Shown in pieces: positions 1 through 9,554 of a stretch of 64,000 bases of DNA. The notes beneath the pieces were generated by a model that worked only from the letters and a program-made list of their open reading frames with translations, did no database searches and had not been told where the DNA came from. This DNA comes from G963677445 sp963678275. Its GTDB lineage: Bacteria > Bacteroidota > Ignavibacteria > Ignavibacteriales > Melioribacteraceae. The stretch covers positions 3,720,001 to 3,784,000 of the forward strand of contig OY782765.1 of the NCBI GenBank assembly GCA_963678275.1. The letters run 5' to 3'. Each line of letters begins with the position of its first letter. Within the stretch, counting starts at the first letter, position 1. A program made the position numbers and the translations under genes.

Positions 1-1151
1 TGTATAAGAGGTTCTATTATCTCCCAGATTACATATTCATTAATATGCAGCTTGGGAGCGTTTCTGTCGAGCTGCAGATCAAATCTGTACTGATCGTTTT
101 CTTTATGAACCCTCCTGAAAATGTTATCGACAATAAATTCTATCACCTGGTTGAGATCGGTGTTAAAGGCGGAGTTTCTTATCACGGTGACAGGAGGATT
201 GAAATTTTTCATGTCATATACCACACGGCCCACAAAATTGGCATATTTCACTATCTGTTGTTTTATTTTATCGATATTGTTTTCTGTAAGGTTAAGGACA
301 TCCTGGCGGATAAAACCCATTATCTTTTCAGCTTTGTGCTGGGCGTGATAAATTCTTTTGGCAAAATGAACCTCCTTTTCATCCTCAATTTTTTGTGTCA
401 GCCGTTTTTCCCTCTGCCTGTATAATTCCTTCTGTATCTGGTCCCTCTCCTGAACAAGGAAATTTGTTATCAGGTACATAAGCAGAATGCTGAAAAGAAC
501 TATTGCCGAGAATAAAGCCCCGGTCTGATCATATGAGCTTGCAATAAGTCCCTTCATGTTATTTATATCGGGAATTATTTTCATATAAACAGCTCCGACC
601 ACCTCACCTTTAATCGAAAAAGGAACCAGCACATGGAAAGACTGTGAGGAGCCTTTCTGGTTCAGGACCGATTCATTAATAAAAATATCCTCGAGTGAGG
701 AGCTGAAGAGGGCTTTGGCTTTTTCACGGCGGTAGTCGGCGGTCACTACCCTGTTTTGAAGGATAACATATTCATATAACCTTCTTCCATCATCTATATC
801 AATTATTTCATCATCGGAATAAAAGAGAAAGCAGATATCCTCGGTGTTTTTTTGCAGACGCTGCTGAGTCAGTATAAAATCGAGCGCTTCAATTAAAGCG
901 TTTTTATCCGATTCGCTGATGGTGGAGATATTGCTGTTCTGCATCAGTAATTCGAGCGATATCGTGGTGAGATCCGCTATTCTCTCGGCTGTGTCCCATC
1001 GATAGATATCTACCGCTTTACCTATAAGATTCTGTGTGGAGCGGGTGGTAATATAGGATAAAGTTATTTGCGAAATTATTATGATTATAATGAGGATGAT
1101 AAAGTGATAAAATTCAAATCTGTATTTTTTTATTTTTTCTGTCAGACTCAT
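1..1151 (-). CDS. membrane sensor histidine kinase, N-terminal part (runs off left edge)
   Basis: I translated this frame by hand. It is open from an ATG at 1151 to the window edge, about 383 residues. There is one membrane segment at about residues 16-36, a probable periplasmic sensing region of about 170 residues, and a second membrane segment at about 209-231. A charged coiled stretch follows, rich in E, K, Q and R, with 'RIYHAQHKAEKIMGFI', which could be the phosphoacceptor helix. The last residues ('HINEYVIWEIIEPLI') look like the start of an HATPase N-box. The ATG lies one base after the TAA of the solute-binding protein gene, so the two are almost certainly co-transcribed and translationally coupled. 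I infer that the binding protein supplies the ligand signal. The catalytic domain lies outside the window, so the kinase call rests on layout and the partial N-box. Confidence 0.72.
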   Translation of the reverse strand, partial: MSLTEKIKKYRFEFYHFIILIIIIIISQITLSYITTRSTQNLIGKAVDIYRWDTAERIADLTTISLELLMQNSNISTISESDKNALIEALDFILTQQRLQKNTEDICFLFYSDDEIIDIDDGRRLYEYVILQNRVVTADYRREKAKALFSSSLEDIFINESVLNQKGSSQSFHVLVPFSIKGEVVGAVYMKIIPDINNMKGLIASSYDQTGALFSAIVLFSILLMYLITNFLVQERDQIQKELYRQREKRLTQKIEDEKEVHFAKRIYHAQHKAEKIMGFIRQDVLNLTENNIDKIKQQIVKYANFVGRVVYDMKNFNPPVTVIRNSAFNTDLNQVIEFIVDNIFRRVHKENDQYRFDLQLDRNAPKLHINEYVIWEIIEPLI

Positions 1152-1152
1152 T

Positions 1153-2529
1153 TTATTTGCCGATTTTAATTTTTTGTGAAGAATTTAAGATAAGATCAAT
1201 TTTCTGCTGTGCTTTTTTCAGAGCCGTTTCTGTTGTGAGTTCTTTTTTTAAGGCTTTATTGAGATAGAGAGATATTATATCGGAAATCTTGGTATAGTTT
1301 TGCATAGCGGGGCGATGTACTCCGTTATTGAGGATGGTTCTGAATTCGACAGATTTGGGATGTTTTTCAAGCATCTCCTTATTCTCGTAAAAAGATTTTA
1401 AGATGGGAAGATAAGAGCCGGAAGTATAATTAAGTTCCTGTATTTTTTCGGAGAGAACAAATTTTATGAATGTCACAGCTTCCTCTTTAACTCCTGAATA
1501 TCTCGATAAAATAAAATTCCATCCTCCTATTGCCGAGGAACCGGCGTTTTTTCCGTTGCCGGGCAGTGAGGCTTCCTTAAGAAGGTTAAGTTTTTGTGTC
1601 GTTTTTGATACAAGGTTGGAATATTTCACAGTTGTCGGCCAGCCTCTGAAAAAGGGAATATCATTATTGAGCGCGTATTCAAATGATCTTCCCTCGTCGA
1701 ATGTTGTTACATCAACCGGCGCTATTTTATGCTTATATATCAGATCGGCAAACTGCCTGGTTTTTTCTATTATAACAGGATCGAATATATTAAACTTATT
1801 TCCGCTGTATAATCTTTCAGTATCATTACCAAGAAATTCAATAAAGTTGCATATCAACCCCTCATAAGCGTCACCCTGAAAAATATAGGCATATTTTCCG
1901 GGGAAATAACGTTTTTTTATCTCAATAATATCAGTCCATGAAATTCCTTTTTCCAGTTTCTCTTCAATTTTTTCCGATTCCGGCAGGCTGCCTATAATAT
2001 CAGTTCTGTAATAAAGCAATCCGGCGTCGATAAAAAAGGGTATAGCGTAAAGTTTATCATTAAAATAACAGGTTTTTAACGCCTGGGGCAGAATCAGTTT
2101 AAGCTCTTCCTCACTGAAAAATTGTTCCAGCGGTTCAGCCCATTTGGTAAAACGGGGAACCCAGATCTGATCGACAGCAAAAATATCAATTCGGCTGTTG
2201 CGGCTGCGCAATGTCCGGGTTATGAGTTCCTTACGTTTGTTGGTGGTAAATTGTAAAGTGGGTATGTCTATTGGTATTACCTCAATTTTTCCCCGGTATT
2301 TTTTATTAAATTCGGCGATAATTTCGCTGTGGGCCTGCGTTATATTATCAGCAAAATAAACCTTTGAATCCTGGCCGGAAGAGGAAAATTCATTTTGAAA
2401 AGGGAACAGATAAAAAATGACCGAAACAACAATCGCGGTCAGCAGCAGAAAATATATTATCAGGTTGGGTATTTTGTTTGCCGCGAGAACCGAGGGCAGT
2501 AAATCACTATTTCCTTTAAATATCTTCAT
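1153..2529 (-). CDS. membrane-anchored extracellular solute-binding protein (family 1-like)
   Basis: The protein has 458 residues. A hydrophobic segment at about residues 20-43 has no cleavage site or lipobox, so it should be an N-terminal membrane anchor with the rest outside the cytoplasmic membrane. After it, the order of elements fits ABC sugar-binding proteins: a beta strand 'KVYFADNITQAHSEIIAEF', then 'DIFAVDQIWVPRFTKWAEPL', 'GLLYYRTDII' and a C-terminal 'AIGGWNFILSRYSG'. No ABC permease or ATPase gene is adjacent. The next gene, one base downstream, is a two-transmembrane sensor kinase. I infer a sensory binding protein that presents its ligand to that kinase and not a transport component. 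The ligand is unknown. Confidence 0.85.
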   Translation of the reverse strand: MKIFKGNSDLLPSVLAANKIPNLIIYFLLLTAIVVSVIFYLFPFQNEFSSSGQDSKVYFADNITQAHSEIIAEFNKKYRGKIEVIPIDIPTLQFTTNKRKELITRTLRSRNSRIDIFAVDQIWVPRFTKWAEPLEQFFSEEELKLILPQALKTCYFNDKLYAIPFFIDAGLLYYRTDIIGSLPESEKIEEKLEKGISWTDIIEIKKRYFPGKYAYIFQGDAYEGLICNFIEFLGNDTERLYSGNKFNIFDPVIIEKTRQFADLIYKHKIAPVDVTTFDEGRSFEYALNNDIPFFRGWPTTVKYSNLVSKTTQKLNLLKEASLPGNGKNAGSSAIGGWNFILSRYSGVKEEAVTFIKFVLSEKIQELNYTSGSYLPILKSFYENKEMLEKHPKSVEFRTILNNGVHRPAMQNYTKISDIISLYLNKALKKELTTETALKKAQQKIDLILNSSQKIKIGK

Positions 2530-2895
2530 AATAATCCTGTTATCATCTGTTTTCCGGATATTTTATAAAACCTTTAATAATATACCCGGTTTATGTTTCA
2601 TTTCAAATATACTTTACAGCGATGATTAAAGTTACGGAAAATTATCAAATTTATCCTGTGGAATAAAGAGAGGAAAAACAGCGCCTTATTCTGCGCCCTG
2701 GTATATGGTAATACAGAGCTCCTGTCATCACGAATAATGAGATGTGACAATAATATCATAAACTCGCGGAGCCAGAATTACCCGGTTAATGTATGCTTAA
2801 ATAAAATTTTGCCATTTTGCGCAGAATTTAACTACTCATAGAATATTCTTCCTTTAAATGACAGAATATTAATATCAATACAGGTTTTTATCTTT

Positions 2896-2937
2896 GGTTC
2901 TATGTGAAATATAGTGGGTAATTGAAATTGAGTCAGC
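2896..2937. repeat. dispersed repeat family F, copy 1
   Basis: About 42 bp containing 'TATAGTGGGTAATTGAA' match the reverse complement of 61285-61325 with about three differences. No coding potential. Confidence 0.7.
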
Positions 2938-3100
2938 TACAAACCACTTCGATCACTGGTAAAATTTTCTTTATTTAAAATACTTCCGGCTCTTTTTGGG
3001 GTTGATATATTAGCTTTATAATATTTTTAAGATGATGCAGTTTAAGCGCCATTTTATGCATCTCCTACAGAGATGTTTATAAAGAGTTATCTGGTATTCT

Positions 3101-3192
3101 ACAATAATGGAACCTCTACAAGGTTCTTTTATTTATTATTTGCCTTGTATAGGCAACATTATTGCGGAACGTCCAACTGGGGTAGAAAATAG
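3101..3192. repeat. dispersed repeat family E, uninterrupted copy
   Basis: It begins with 'CAATAATGGAACCTCTACAA', carries a short stem (GAACCT/AGGTTC) and ends with 'ATTGCGGAACGTCC'. The same order is found at 40272-40362, where a group II intron abuts it. This copy is the empty site for that insertion. Confidence 0.75.
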
Positions 3193-3414
3193 TCAATAAA
3201 ACAAATGTAATCATTGTAGAGGATTTACAAACCATCCCCGGATAAATAAATTCTTCAAGACCACCCGGGCAAAATTCAGGTCGATTGAATATAATATTTA
3301 TAGTACATCATTTATAATTTCTGTCAGGCAAACCATATTTGGCGTTTGTGTAATTGTTTAGTTAGGTCCATTTTAATAGTTGGTTGTCTTTTCATTACCC
3401 ATTGGTTTTCATAT

Positions 3415-3535
3415 AGGCTCTTATCACCACACTAACGCCAACATGTTGAGGATAATCCGGGGAGCAAAATTTGTCAATAAGCCCGGTAACAACATGTTGC
3501 AGATAATCAGGCCGCGATTCAAAATCCATAAATCT
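3415..3535. repeat. dispersed repeat family B, partial copy
   Basis: About 120 bp including 'AACATGTTGAGGATAATCCG' and 'GGCCGCGATTCAAAATCCAT' match the two tandem copies at 31301 and 31792. Only the first quarter of the 491-bp unit is clearly preserved. Confidence 0.75.
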
Positions 3536-3648
3536 CTTTCTGTTCTGACTATTTCAGGTGAGTTCTGAATAAGATTTTCCTTTAAAATGTTTTGCCCGCT
3601 TCAAATTAAATAAGGGATCTTTCCGAAATAAATTTCGACTATAGAAAT

Positions 3649-3830
3649 CCCGAAGGGATGACATGATTATAGAAATTGAATCAATCAACCATATTATCCA
3701 ACCCTGAAAGGGTGAAATAATAACAGGTCAGACATGTTGTAATTGATAGGATATATGTCACCCCTGCGGGGTTTTTTATATGGTTCGTTTTTCCATTCTA
3801 CAATCATTTCATCCCTTCGGGATTAAAAAA
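3649..3830. repeat. cluster of short intergenic palindromes
   Basis: Four small inverted repeats occur in 180 bp: 'ATCCCGAAGGGAT', 'ACCCTGAAAGGGT', 'ACCCCTGCGGGGT' and 'ATCCCTTCGGGAT'. Short hairpins of this type are common between genes in Bacteroidetes/Chlorobi-group genomes. Their role is unknown. Confidence 0.6.
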
Positions 3831-4172
3831 ATACAAATGGACATTATAGATAAATTCAAGAAAAGACGGCCTCAATAAGCGCCGCTTAAAACGGAGTGGA
3901 TTCCGGTCCGCCTGCTTTTGAAAAGAATCCATGCCGAAATATAACAGATGGTGAAACACTTTTGAATTATGTTGAGATGTTTCTGTTTTTGCCCGATCAA
4001 CCAAATTCAGGTTTGTTCAAAATATTGGAATTCTTTCCCTTTAAGGCGTTTTCCATAGGCTCTGCCTGAGGAAAATTTAGAACCTTATCTTTTAAAGAGA
4101 CATCAAAAAAATAAGCGTAAAGAAAATCAAATGAGCGGAATCGAAGCCGGCGGTATAAGGTTCAGTTTAACG

Positions 4173-4256
4173 GAATGGCAAGTAATTGGTAACACTTGGG
4201 GAAAGCCAATTCGTCATTCGTCATTCGTAATTCGTAATTCGTAATTCCTCTTTGGT
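4173..4256. repeat. degenerate family A fragment with TAATTCN heptads
   Basis: It resembles the end of the 230-bp family A unit: 'AGTAATTGGTAACACTTGGG' followed by tandem 7-mers of the form TCATTCG and TAATTCG. The rest of the unit is hard to align. Confidence 0.55.
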
Positions 4257-4289
4257 TCTGGTTATGACAGCTAAAAGATTTACCAAATA

Positions 4290-4775
4290 TCAATTTTTAT
4301 ACAGAGTAAAAATATCCCCGTAAAAGAAACCGAGATGCATGTTCTCTTTTACAAAACCCTCGAATTCATAAGCTGAGATGAATTTCTTTTTAATATATTT
4401 TGAGACCGGGAATACTTTAATCTTATCGGCTGAAGGGACAAATTTATAGAGGTAATAACCATCAGATGATTTGGCGTTCAGAAAATATTCATTGTTAAAT
4501 TTTGTGATAAATCCATAATAATTATATTCTTCATGTGTGCCGGTCGCGCCATCATAAATAAATTCAGAAATAAAAACCTTTTCGGAATTTTCTTTTTCAA
4601 CGATTATATAATGACAATCGGTAGTATTATTCTCCATTTCGCTCCATGTGCCGATAATCTGATCGGCAAACTCTATTGGTTCTCCAACCATATATTTCGA
4701 ATAATATGGATCACCAATACAATTACAGAGGAATAAAGCGCTTAACAAAGTCATGTATATGTAACCTTTTTTCAT
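4290..4775 (-). CDS. hypothetical lipoprotein
   Basis: The protein has 161 residues. It starts with a type II signal peptide, 'MKKGYIYMTLLSALFLCNC', with the lipobox Cys at residue 19, so it should be lipid-anchored in the envelope. The mature part is about 140 residues, rich in Tyr and Phe, with alternating strands suggestive of a small beta fold. I recognise no family. It is transcribed alone, divergent from the AraC-type regulator at 4917 with about 140 bp between the two starts. Shared regulation is possible but not shown. Confidence 0.75.
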   Translation of the reverse strand: MKKGYIYMTLLSALFLCNCIGDPYYSKYMVGEPIEFADQIIGTWSEMENNTTDCHYIIVEKENSEKVFISEFIYDGATGTHEEYNYYGFITKFNNEYFLNAKSSDGYYLYKFVPSADKIKVFPVSKYIKKKFISAYEFEGFVKENMHLGFFYGDIFTLYKN

Positions 4776-4916
4776 ATTACCTCCGATTAATGTTTTCTGA
4801 AAATAATAAAAATATTTTCAAAAGGAAACTGTAACAATATTTCCTTAAATTGAGCAAATATTATCAGGCCGCAACGTCATTGGCAATCTATCTTTACACT
4901 AAAAATCTGGCAGGTT

Positions 4917-5783
4917 ATGAAACAGATAACAAGAGATGAATATTACGAGAGAATATTGAATGTGATAAATCATATTCATAAAAATCTTGATCGCCAGCTA
5001 CCGCTGGAAGAGCTTGCGGGAGTGGCGAACTTTTCACGATATCATTTCCACAGGATATTCAAGGGTATTGTTGGTGAAAACCTGGCTGAATATGTGAGAA
5101 GAGTCAAACTTCAGCGAGCGGCGCAGAAACTTATTCTTACTGAAAAAAAGGTAACTGAAATTGCTTTTGAAGCTGGTTATGATTCTCTCGAATCTTTTAT
5201 CAGGGCTTTTCAATCAAAATTTTTTATCACTCCCAATAACTATCGGAAAAGTTACAGAAATTCGAAAGACCAGATATCACAAATTAATGATTATAATTTA
5301 AGAACCGGAGGTGTCGCGGCCATGGAAGTGCGGATAGTTAAAATGCCGGCAATAAAAGTCGCTTACTCAAGACACAGGGGACCCTATGAAATGTGCGGAC
5401 CCGCCTGGGACAGGCTCTGCTGCTGGGCTGTGGAGAACAGGCAGATGAATGGCGATACACGCTACTTCGGATTGTGTTATGATGATCCCGATGTCACCCC
5501 GCCCGACGATATCCGATACGACGCCTGCATTTCGATAAGCAATGAGGTGGAGGCCTCGGATGATATAGAAATAGGTGAAATAGGAGGGGGGGATTACGCG
5601 GTTGTTTTACATAAAGGTCCCCTCAATGATCTCTATTTCACCTATTCTCAGGTATATGGCAAATGGCTCCCCGATTCAGGCAGGGAAATTAAAGATCTGC
5701 CCGGCATTGATGAATATCTCAACAATCCCGACGATACTCCCCCCAATGAAATAAAGGTGATGATCCATATCCCATTACTTTAA
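4917..5783 (+). CDS. AraC-family regulator with GyrI-like effector domain
   Basis: The protein has 288 residues. Residues 1-112 form the two-helix-turn-helix AraC DNA-binding domain: 'LPLEELAGVANFSRYHFHRI' for the first HTH, then 'VTEIAFEAGYDSLESFIRAF' for the second. Residues from about 136 onward form a GyrI-like/SOUL-type effector domain beginning 'MEVRIVKMPAIKVAYSRHRG'. This N-terminal HTH plus C-terminal GyrI order is the Rob/BmrR-like arrangement, in which the second domain binds small, often amphipathic or toxic molecules. The true effector cannot be read from the sequence. The start lacks a strong Shine-Dalgarno, but the HTH begins soon after it. Confidence 0.93.
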   Translation: MKQITRDEYYERILNVINHIHKNLDRQLPLEELAGVANFSRYHFHRIFKGIVGENLAEYVRRVKLQRAAQKLILTEKKVTEIAFEAGYDSLESFIRAFQSKFFITPNNYRKSYRNSKDQISQINDYNLRTGGVAAMEVRIVKMPAIKVAYSRHRGPYEMCGPAWDRLCCWAVENRQMNGDTRYFGLCYDDPDVTPPDDIRYDACISISNEVEASDDIEIGEIGGGDYAVVLHKGPLNDLYFTYSQVYGKWLPDSGREIKDLPGIDEYLNNPDDTPPNEIKVMIHIPLL

Positions 5784-5786
5784 AAT

Positions 5787-6063
5787 CATAATCATAGACT
5801 GGCAAGCCAGAAACAATGAGGAATTACGAATTAGGAATTAGGAATTAGGAATTGACTTTCCCCAGGTATTACCAATTAATTATCATTCCGGTTTTTTGCG
5901 TCTTTTGCGAAAAGACTATCCAGAGGCAGGCAGGCCGGAATCTAATGCCAAATTTTACTGGCAATCAGATAAAAACTTTTCCATTTTGCGTAGAATTTAA
6001 CTGCTTACGGAGTAATCTTAATCATAGACTGGCAAGCCAGAAACAATGAGGAATTACGAATTA
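5787..6063. repeat. dispersed repeat family A, tandem units 1 and start of 2
   Basis: The marker 'CTGGCAAGCCAG' occurs at 5799 and again at 6029, giving a period of 230 bp. Each unit holds, in order, the marker, a tract of 7-mers (GAATTAC/GAATTAG), 'CCCCAGGTATTACCAATTA', 'TTGCGTCTTTTGCGAAAAGA' and 'TTTTGCGTAGAATTTAACT'. Unit 2 is interrupted at 6063 by an IS630 element and resumes at 7180. Confidence 0.85.
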
Positions 6064-7179
6064 GTGTAGCATCCCGTTAGAAAGCGTACCATTATGCTTT
6101 TAAGGGTTTGCCAGTATAAGTCCATTCAAATGGCTTTGCTCTTGTTCTATTATATGTTTTTATATATTCCATCAATTGATCAATCAATTGCTTTTTAGAT
6201 TCCCAAATCCCCCCGACCAGAACATCCTTCGTAAGTATTCCAAACCAGATTTCTATCATATTTAGCCACGATGAATATGTTGGGGTAAAGTGAAACGTAA
6301 ATTTCCTCTTATGCTTCAACCACTCTTTTATCTTATCATTTTTATGTATGATTAGATTATCTAAAATGATATGCAAATGTTTGTTCCTGTATTTTCTATC
6401 CAGCTTTTTTAAGAACTTCAAGAAGTTATCTGAGGTATTTCTATCAATTGTTGACGCGACAATCTCTCCTGTATGGACTGCCAATGAGGCTATTAGAGAA
6501 ACAGTTCCATTCCTTTTATATGTATTCGTTTGTCTTTTGGGCTTCCCCGGAATCATTGGCAATTCAGGCTGTGTTCTGTCAAGCGCCTGTATTTGTGTCT
6601 TTTCATCGACAGAGAGGATCAAAGCATTTTCCGGGGGATTCATGTATAGGCCGATTACATCAACCATTTTCACTTCAAATTCCGGATCGGTGCTTTTCCC
6701 ACACCATTGATCTATTTTATGCGGTTTTAATGTCGCCTCGTTCAGAATTCGGTTTACATGTGATTTACTGATCCCTGTTTTTTCGGCAATCCTTTGTTGG
6801 GACCAGCGTGTATACCCCCCTTCCGGTTTTGCACATGACAGCCTTATTACTTCTGCCTTTTCTTCGGGGGTATATATTGTTTCACGGCCTGGTCTTTGGC
6901 TGTCTTTTAAGCCGGAGATCCGAAGCTTGTGAAATCTTTTACGCCATTTTGCGGCTGTCGCCCTGCTACAGTTTAGGGTTTGGGTTATATAATCCAGTGT
7001 TTTACCTTCTGAGGACATAAGTATTATTTTGGCTCTCAGTACATACCTGTTTTCAGCTTTTTGAGATCGACTTATAACCAGTAATTCTTGTATTTCTTGT
7101 TCTGTCAGTTTTATTATTTTTGATTTTCGCATTATCAAATATACGAAAATATAGTTTATCTATCAACGGGATACTACAT
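6064..7179. mobile_element. IS630-family insertion sequence, apparently intact
   Basis: The element is 1116 bp with imperfect inverted ends: 'TGTAGCATCCCGTT' on the left and 'TGTAGTATCCCGTT' read inward from the right. TA dinucleotides flank it at 6062-6063 and 7180-7181, the target duplication expected for IS630/Tc1-mariner elements. It carries one full-length transposase gene on the minus strand. It is inserted in the heptad tract of the second 230-bp family A unit, so the flanks join cleanly when the element is removed. Confidence 0.93.
6092..7138 (-). CDS. IS630-family transposase
   Basis: The protein has 348 residues. The N-terminal part (about 35-135) has two helix-turn-helix regions ('TLDYITQTLNCSRATAAKWR' and 'QQRIAEKTGISKSHVNRIL') that would bind the inverted ends. 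The catalytic part has the DDE triad: D178 in 'ILSVDEKTQ', D260 in 'HIILDNLIIH' and E296 in 'SSWLNMIEIWF', with 35 residues between the last two. Length and triad match functional IS630 members, and there is no frameshift or internal stop. It should catalyse cut-and-paste movement to TA sites. Confidence 0.95.
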   Translation of the reverse strand: MIMRKSKIIKLTEQEIQELLVISRSQKAENRYVLRAKIILMSSEGKTLDYITQTLNCSRATAAKWRKRFHKLRISGLKDSQRPGRETIYTPEEKAEVIRLSCAKPEGGYTRWSQQRIAEKTGISKSHVNRILNEATLKPHKIDQWCGKSTDPEFEVKMVDVIGLYMNPPENALILSVDEKTQIQALDRTQPELPMIPGKPKRQTNTYKRNGTVSLIASLAVHTGEIVASTIDRNTSDNFLKFLKKLDRKYRNKHLHIILDNLIIHKNDKIKEWLKHKRKFTFHFTPTYSSWLNMIEIWFGILTKDVLVGGIWESKKQLIDQLMEYIKTYNRTRAKPFEWTYTGKPLKA

Positions 7180-8110
7180 TAGGAATGAGGAATTACGAAT
7201 TAGGAATTGACTTTCCCCAGGTATTACCAATTATTTATCATTCCGGTTTTTTGCGTCTTTTGCGAAAAGACCATCCAGAGGCAGGCAGACCGGAATCTAA
7301 TGCCAAATTTTACTGGCAATCAGATAAAAACTTTTCCATTTTGCGTAGAATTTAACTACTAACGGAGTAATCTGGCAAGCCAGAAGTGTATAGTGGTGAG
7401 TGGTGAGTGAAGAATGAAAACAATTCTCTGATTTATCAAAGGATCCGATTTCGATGACGACTTCGATTTGGATTTCTATAGCTAACATATAGCCAGTAAA
7501 TCTTTTTAATCTTCTGAGTATTTTACGTGATTATTAGATAACATATCGCCCGTTTGAATAAGGTTAAAAAATTAAGAATAAGGATAATATAAGCTTTTCG
7601 TGGGATTTTGTGTTTTTGTGATTTGGTGGCCTGTTTTTATCAAGATGCTTACTCTTAAAATTATTTTATTATTTAAATTATCAATTGTTCATTATTAATT
7701 ATTAATTGCATTTTTGCCATTTTGAGTAGAATTTAACTCCTTACGGAGTAATCTTAATCATAGACTGGCAAGCCAGAAGCAAAAGTGGATAGTGGAGAGT
7801 TGTTTAATTGATAATTAAAAGATGACCAAGTTTTTTATTTTATTATAATATACCTGACCATAATTCTTATCCCGGTAATCCTTTTTTTCGGGTCCATCAG
7901 CGAAATCCGCGGGGAATAATGCCCGGTTAAAAAGGCAAAAAGGTTTAAATTTTTGAGATCATGGAATATTTATCAATTTTCCTTTCAATTGTTAATTATT
8001 CATTATTAATTGTTAATTGAAATTTTGCATTTTGCGTAGAATTTAATTTCTTACTGAGTAATTATAATTGTAATCTGGCAGCGCCGGAAAAAAGTTTAAT
8101 CCGAAGAAGG
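7180..8110. repeat. family A repeat remainder and two decayed copies
   Basis: Bases 7180-7385 are the rest of the IS630-interrupted family A unit. A partial copy at about 7690-7790 keeps 'AGAATTTAACTCCTTACGGA' and the 'CTGGCAAGCCAG' marker. A more decayed copy lies at about 7995-8090. Between them is AT-rich filler such as 'ATTGTTCATTATTAATTATT' and no credible gene. Confidence 0.7.
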
Positions 8111-8250
8111 AATCGTACTCGTAATCGTAATCGTACTTCGGGGTAAATAGAAAAACAGATGAAACCAAGATCCTGACGGGTCTGAACATTGCCCAATAGC
8201 GTAAATAGAAAATTACTCTGTAACATTGCTATCTGCAAGTCGTTAATATT

Positions 8251-8268
8251 CGACTCCATTCGGAGTCG
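8251..8268. other. hairpin upstream of the AlkC-like gene
   Basis: A perfect 7-bp stem (CGACTCC/GGAGTCG) with loop ATTC lies 29 bp before the start codon at 8297. No T-tract follows, so it is not a standard terminator. It could sit in the leader of the next mRNA or be another intergenic palindrome. Confidence 0.45.
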
Positions 8269-8296
8269 CTTGTAATTAAGAATATTTGGAGAAAAA

Positions 8297-9379
8297 ATGG
8301 CTGAACAATTAAAAAATTTATACTCGGAAGAATTTGTGAATTCTCTTATCGATGGAATATACGATCACTATCCCAATTTTGATAAGAAAGAATTTTTCAA
8401 CCGGGTATTTGATGATAGCTGGGAATCGCTTGAACTGAAGGAGCGGATGTATCACGTTACGAGAATAATGGCGGAGTTTCTTCCCTCCGGGTATGAGGAG
8501 GCTGTAAAGATACTGATGAAAGCGGCGCCCGGTATTAAGGGATTCGGGAGTATGTCGCTGCCTGATTACTCAGAAAAATATGGCCTGGAATATTGGGAGC
8601 TTTCGATGGAGGCTCTTGAGGTATTCACAAAACAATGTAGTTCGGAATTCGCCATAAGACCTTTTATTATTAAGTACCCCGAAAAAACAATGGAGCAGAT
8701 GCTTAAATGGTCGAAAAGCGATAACGAACATGTGCGGCGCCTTTCGAGCGAAGGATGCCGGCCCCGCCTCCCCTGGACAATCGCCCTGCCGGAATTCAAA
8801 AAAAATCCCGCGCCGATTATCCCGATTCTGGAAAACCTGAAAGATGATCCTTCGGAATATGTAAGAAAAAGTGTGGCCAATAACCTGAATGACATATCAA
8901 AGGATAATCCCCAAATAACTCTTGAGATAGCTGAAAACTGGCTGGGCAAAAGTAAGAACACCGACTGGATAGTTAAACACGCCCTGCGTACTTTGCTCAA
9001 AAATGGTGACCCGAAAGCGCTGGAACTGACAGGCTTCAGCAAGGAAGAAAAGGGGGAAATAAGGGATTTTGAGCTGAGCTCCGATTTTATTGAAGCCGGG
9101 GGAGAACTGCGTTTTAGTTTTGAGCTTTTTAATTCCCTCGATAACGAACTGAAAGCCCGTGTTGAATACTGCGTGTATTATATGAAATCGGGTGGAAAAA
9201 CCAGCCGCAAAGTATTCCAAATAGGGAATTATGAATTACAACCAGGCGGTTCGAAAAAGCTGAAAAGAAAACAGTCATTCAAAGATATGACAACGAGGAA
9301 ACATTACCCGGGACTTCATAAAATCGGAATCATAGTTAATGGCAACGAAGTGGCGGTTAAACAGTTTATGCTGGGGTAA
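8297..9379 (+). CDS. AlkC-like DNA alkylation repair protein (HEAT repeats plus Ig-like domain)
   Basis: The protein has 360 residues. Residues about 1-245 are all-helical HEAT-like repeats with features of the AlkC/AlkD superfamily ('YWELSMEALEVFTKQCSSEF', 'EHVRRLSSEGCRPRLPW', 'EYVRKSVANNLNDISKDNP'). These glycosylases remove alkylated bases such as 3-methyladenine without flipping them. Residues about 255-360 form a predicted beta-rich Ig-like domain ('ELRFSFELFNSL' to 'GIIVNGNEVAVKQFMLG'), which is known from the AlkC branch and helps grip DNA. The start is supported by GGAG six bases upstream. It is monocistronic. The AlkC assignment over AlkD rests on the C-terminal domain and overall length. 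Confidence 0.85.
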   Translation: MAEQLKNLYSEEFVNSLIDGIYDHYPNFDKKEFFNRVFDDSWESLELKERMYHVTRIMAEFLPSGYEEAVKILMKAAPGIKGFGSMSLPDYSEKYGLEYWELSMEALEVFTKQCSSEFAIRPFIIKYPEKTMEQMLKWSKSDNEHVRRLSSEGCRPRLPWTIALPEFKKNPAPIIPILENLKDDPSEYVRKSVANNLNDISKDNPQITLEIAENWLGKSKNTDWIVKHALRTLLKNGDPKALELTGFSKEEKGEIRDFELSSDFIEAGGELRFSFELFNSLDNELKARVEYCVYYMKSGGKTSRKVFQIGNYELQPGGSKKLKRKQSFKDMTTRKHYPGLHKIGIIVNGNEVAVKQFMLG

Positions 9380-9554
9380 AAATAACATTAACGGTGGCGG
9401 GGAAAATATTCTCCCCGGGACATATACAATAAATCATACAACCATTCAGCCGGGATATTATTTGCAACTTGAGTCAATATAAGGTAAATTTCCTTTAGAA
9501 AGAAATAACGTCTTCAGTTGTATTCTTTTGAATTATTCCGGAATAAGAACATTA

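Larger units (their letters stand above)
2530..4289. other. 1.76-kb repeat-rich intergenic region
   Basis: I see no convincing gene here; the open frames present are short and have no recognisable domain. The stretch holds fragments of several dispersed families found elsewhere in the window: family F at 2896-2937, family E at 3101-3192, family B at 3415-3535 and a degenerate family A tail at 4173-4256. It also has a cluster of short palindromes at 3649-3830. Confidence 0.7.

Noticed and set aside
3380..3568. Open frame of 62 codons in the 2530-4289 gap
   Set aside because: It overlaps a family B fragment that is non-coding at its other two copies.
8251..8268. Hairpin before 8297 as an intrinsic terminator
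   Set aside because: No T-tract follows on either strand, and there is no upstream gene close enough to be terminated.
8566..9042. Antisense open frame of 158 codons opposite the AlkC-like gene
   Set aside because: The sense strand has clear family motifs; the antisense frame is a composition shadow with no start signal.
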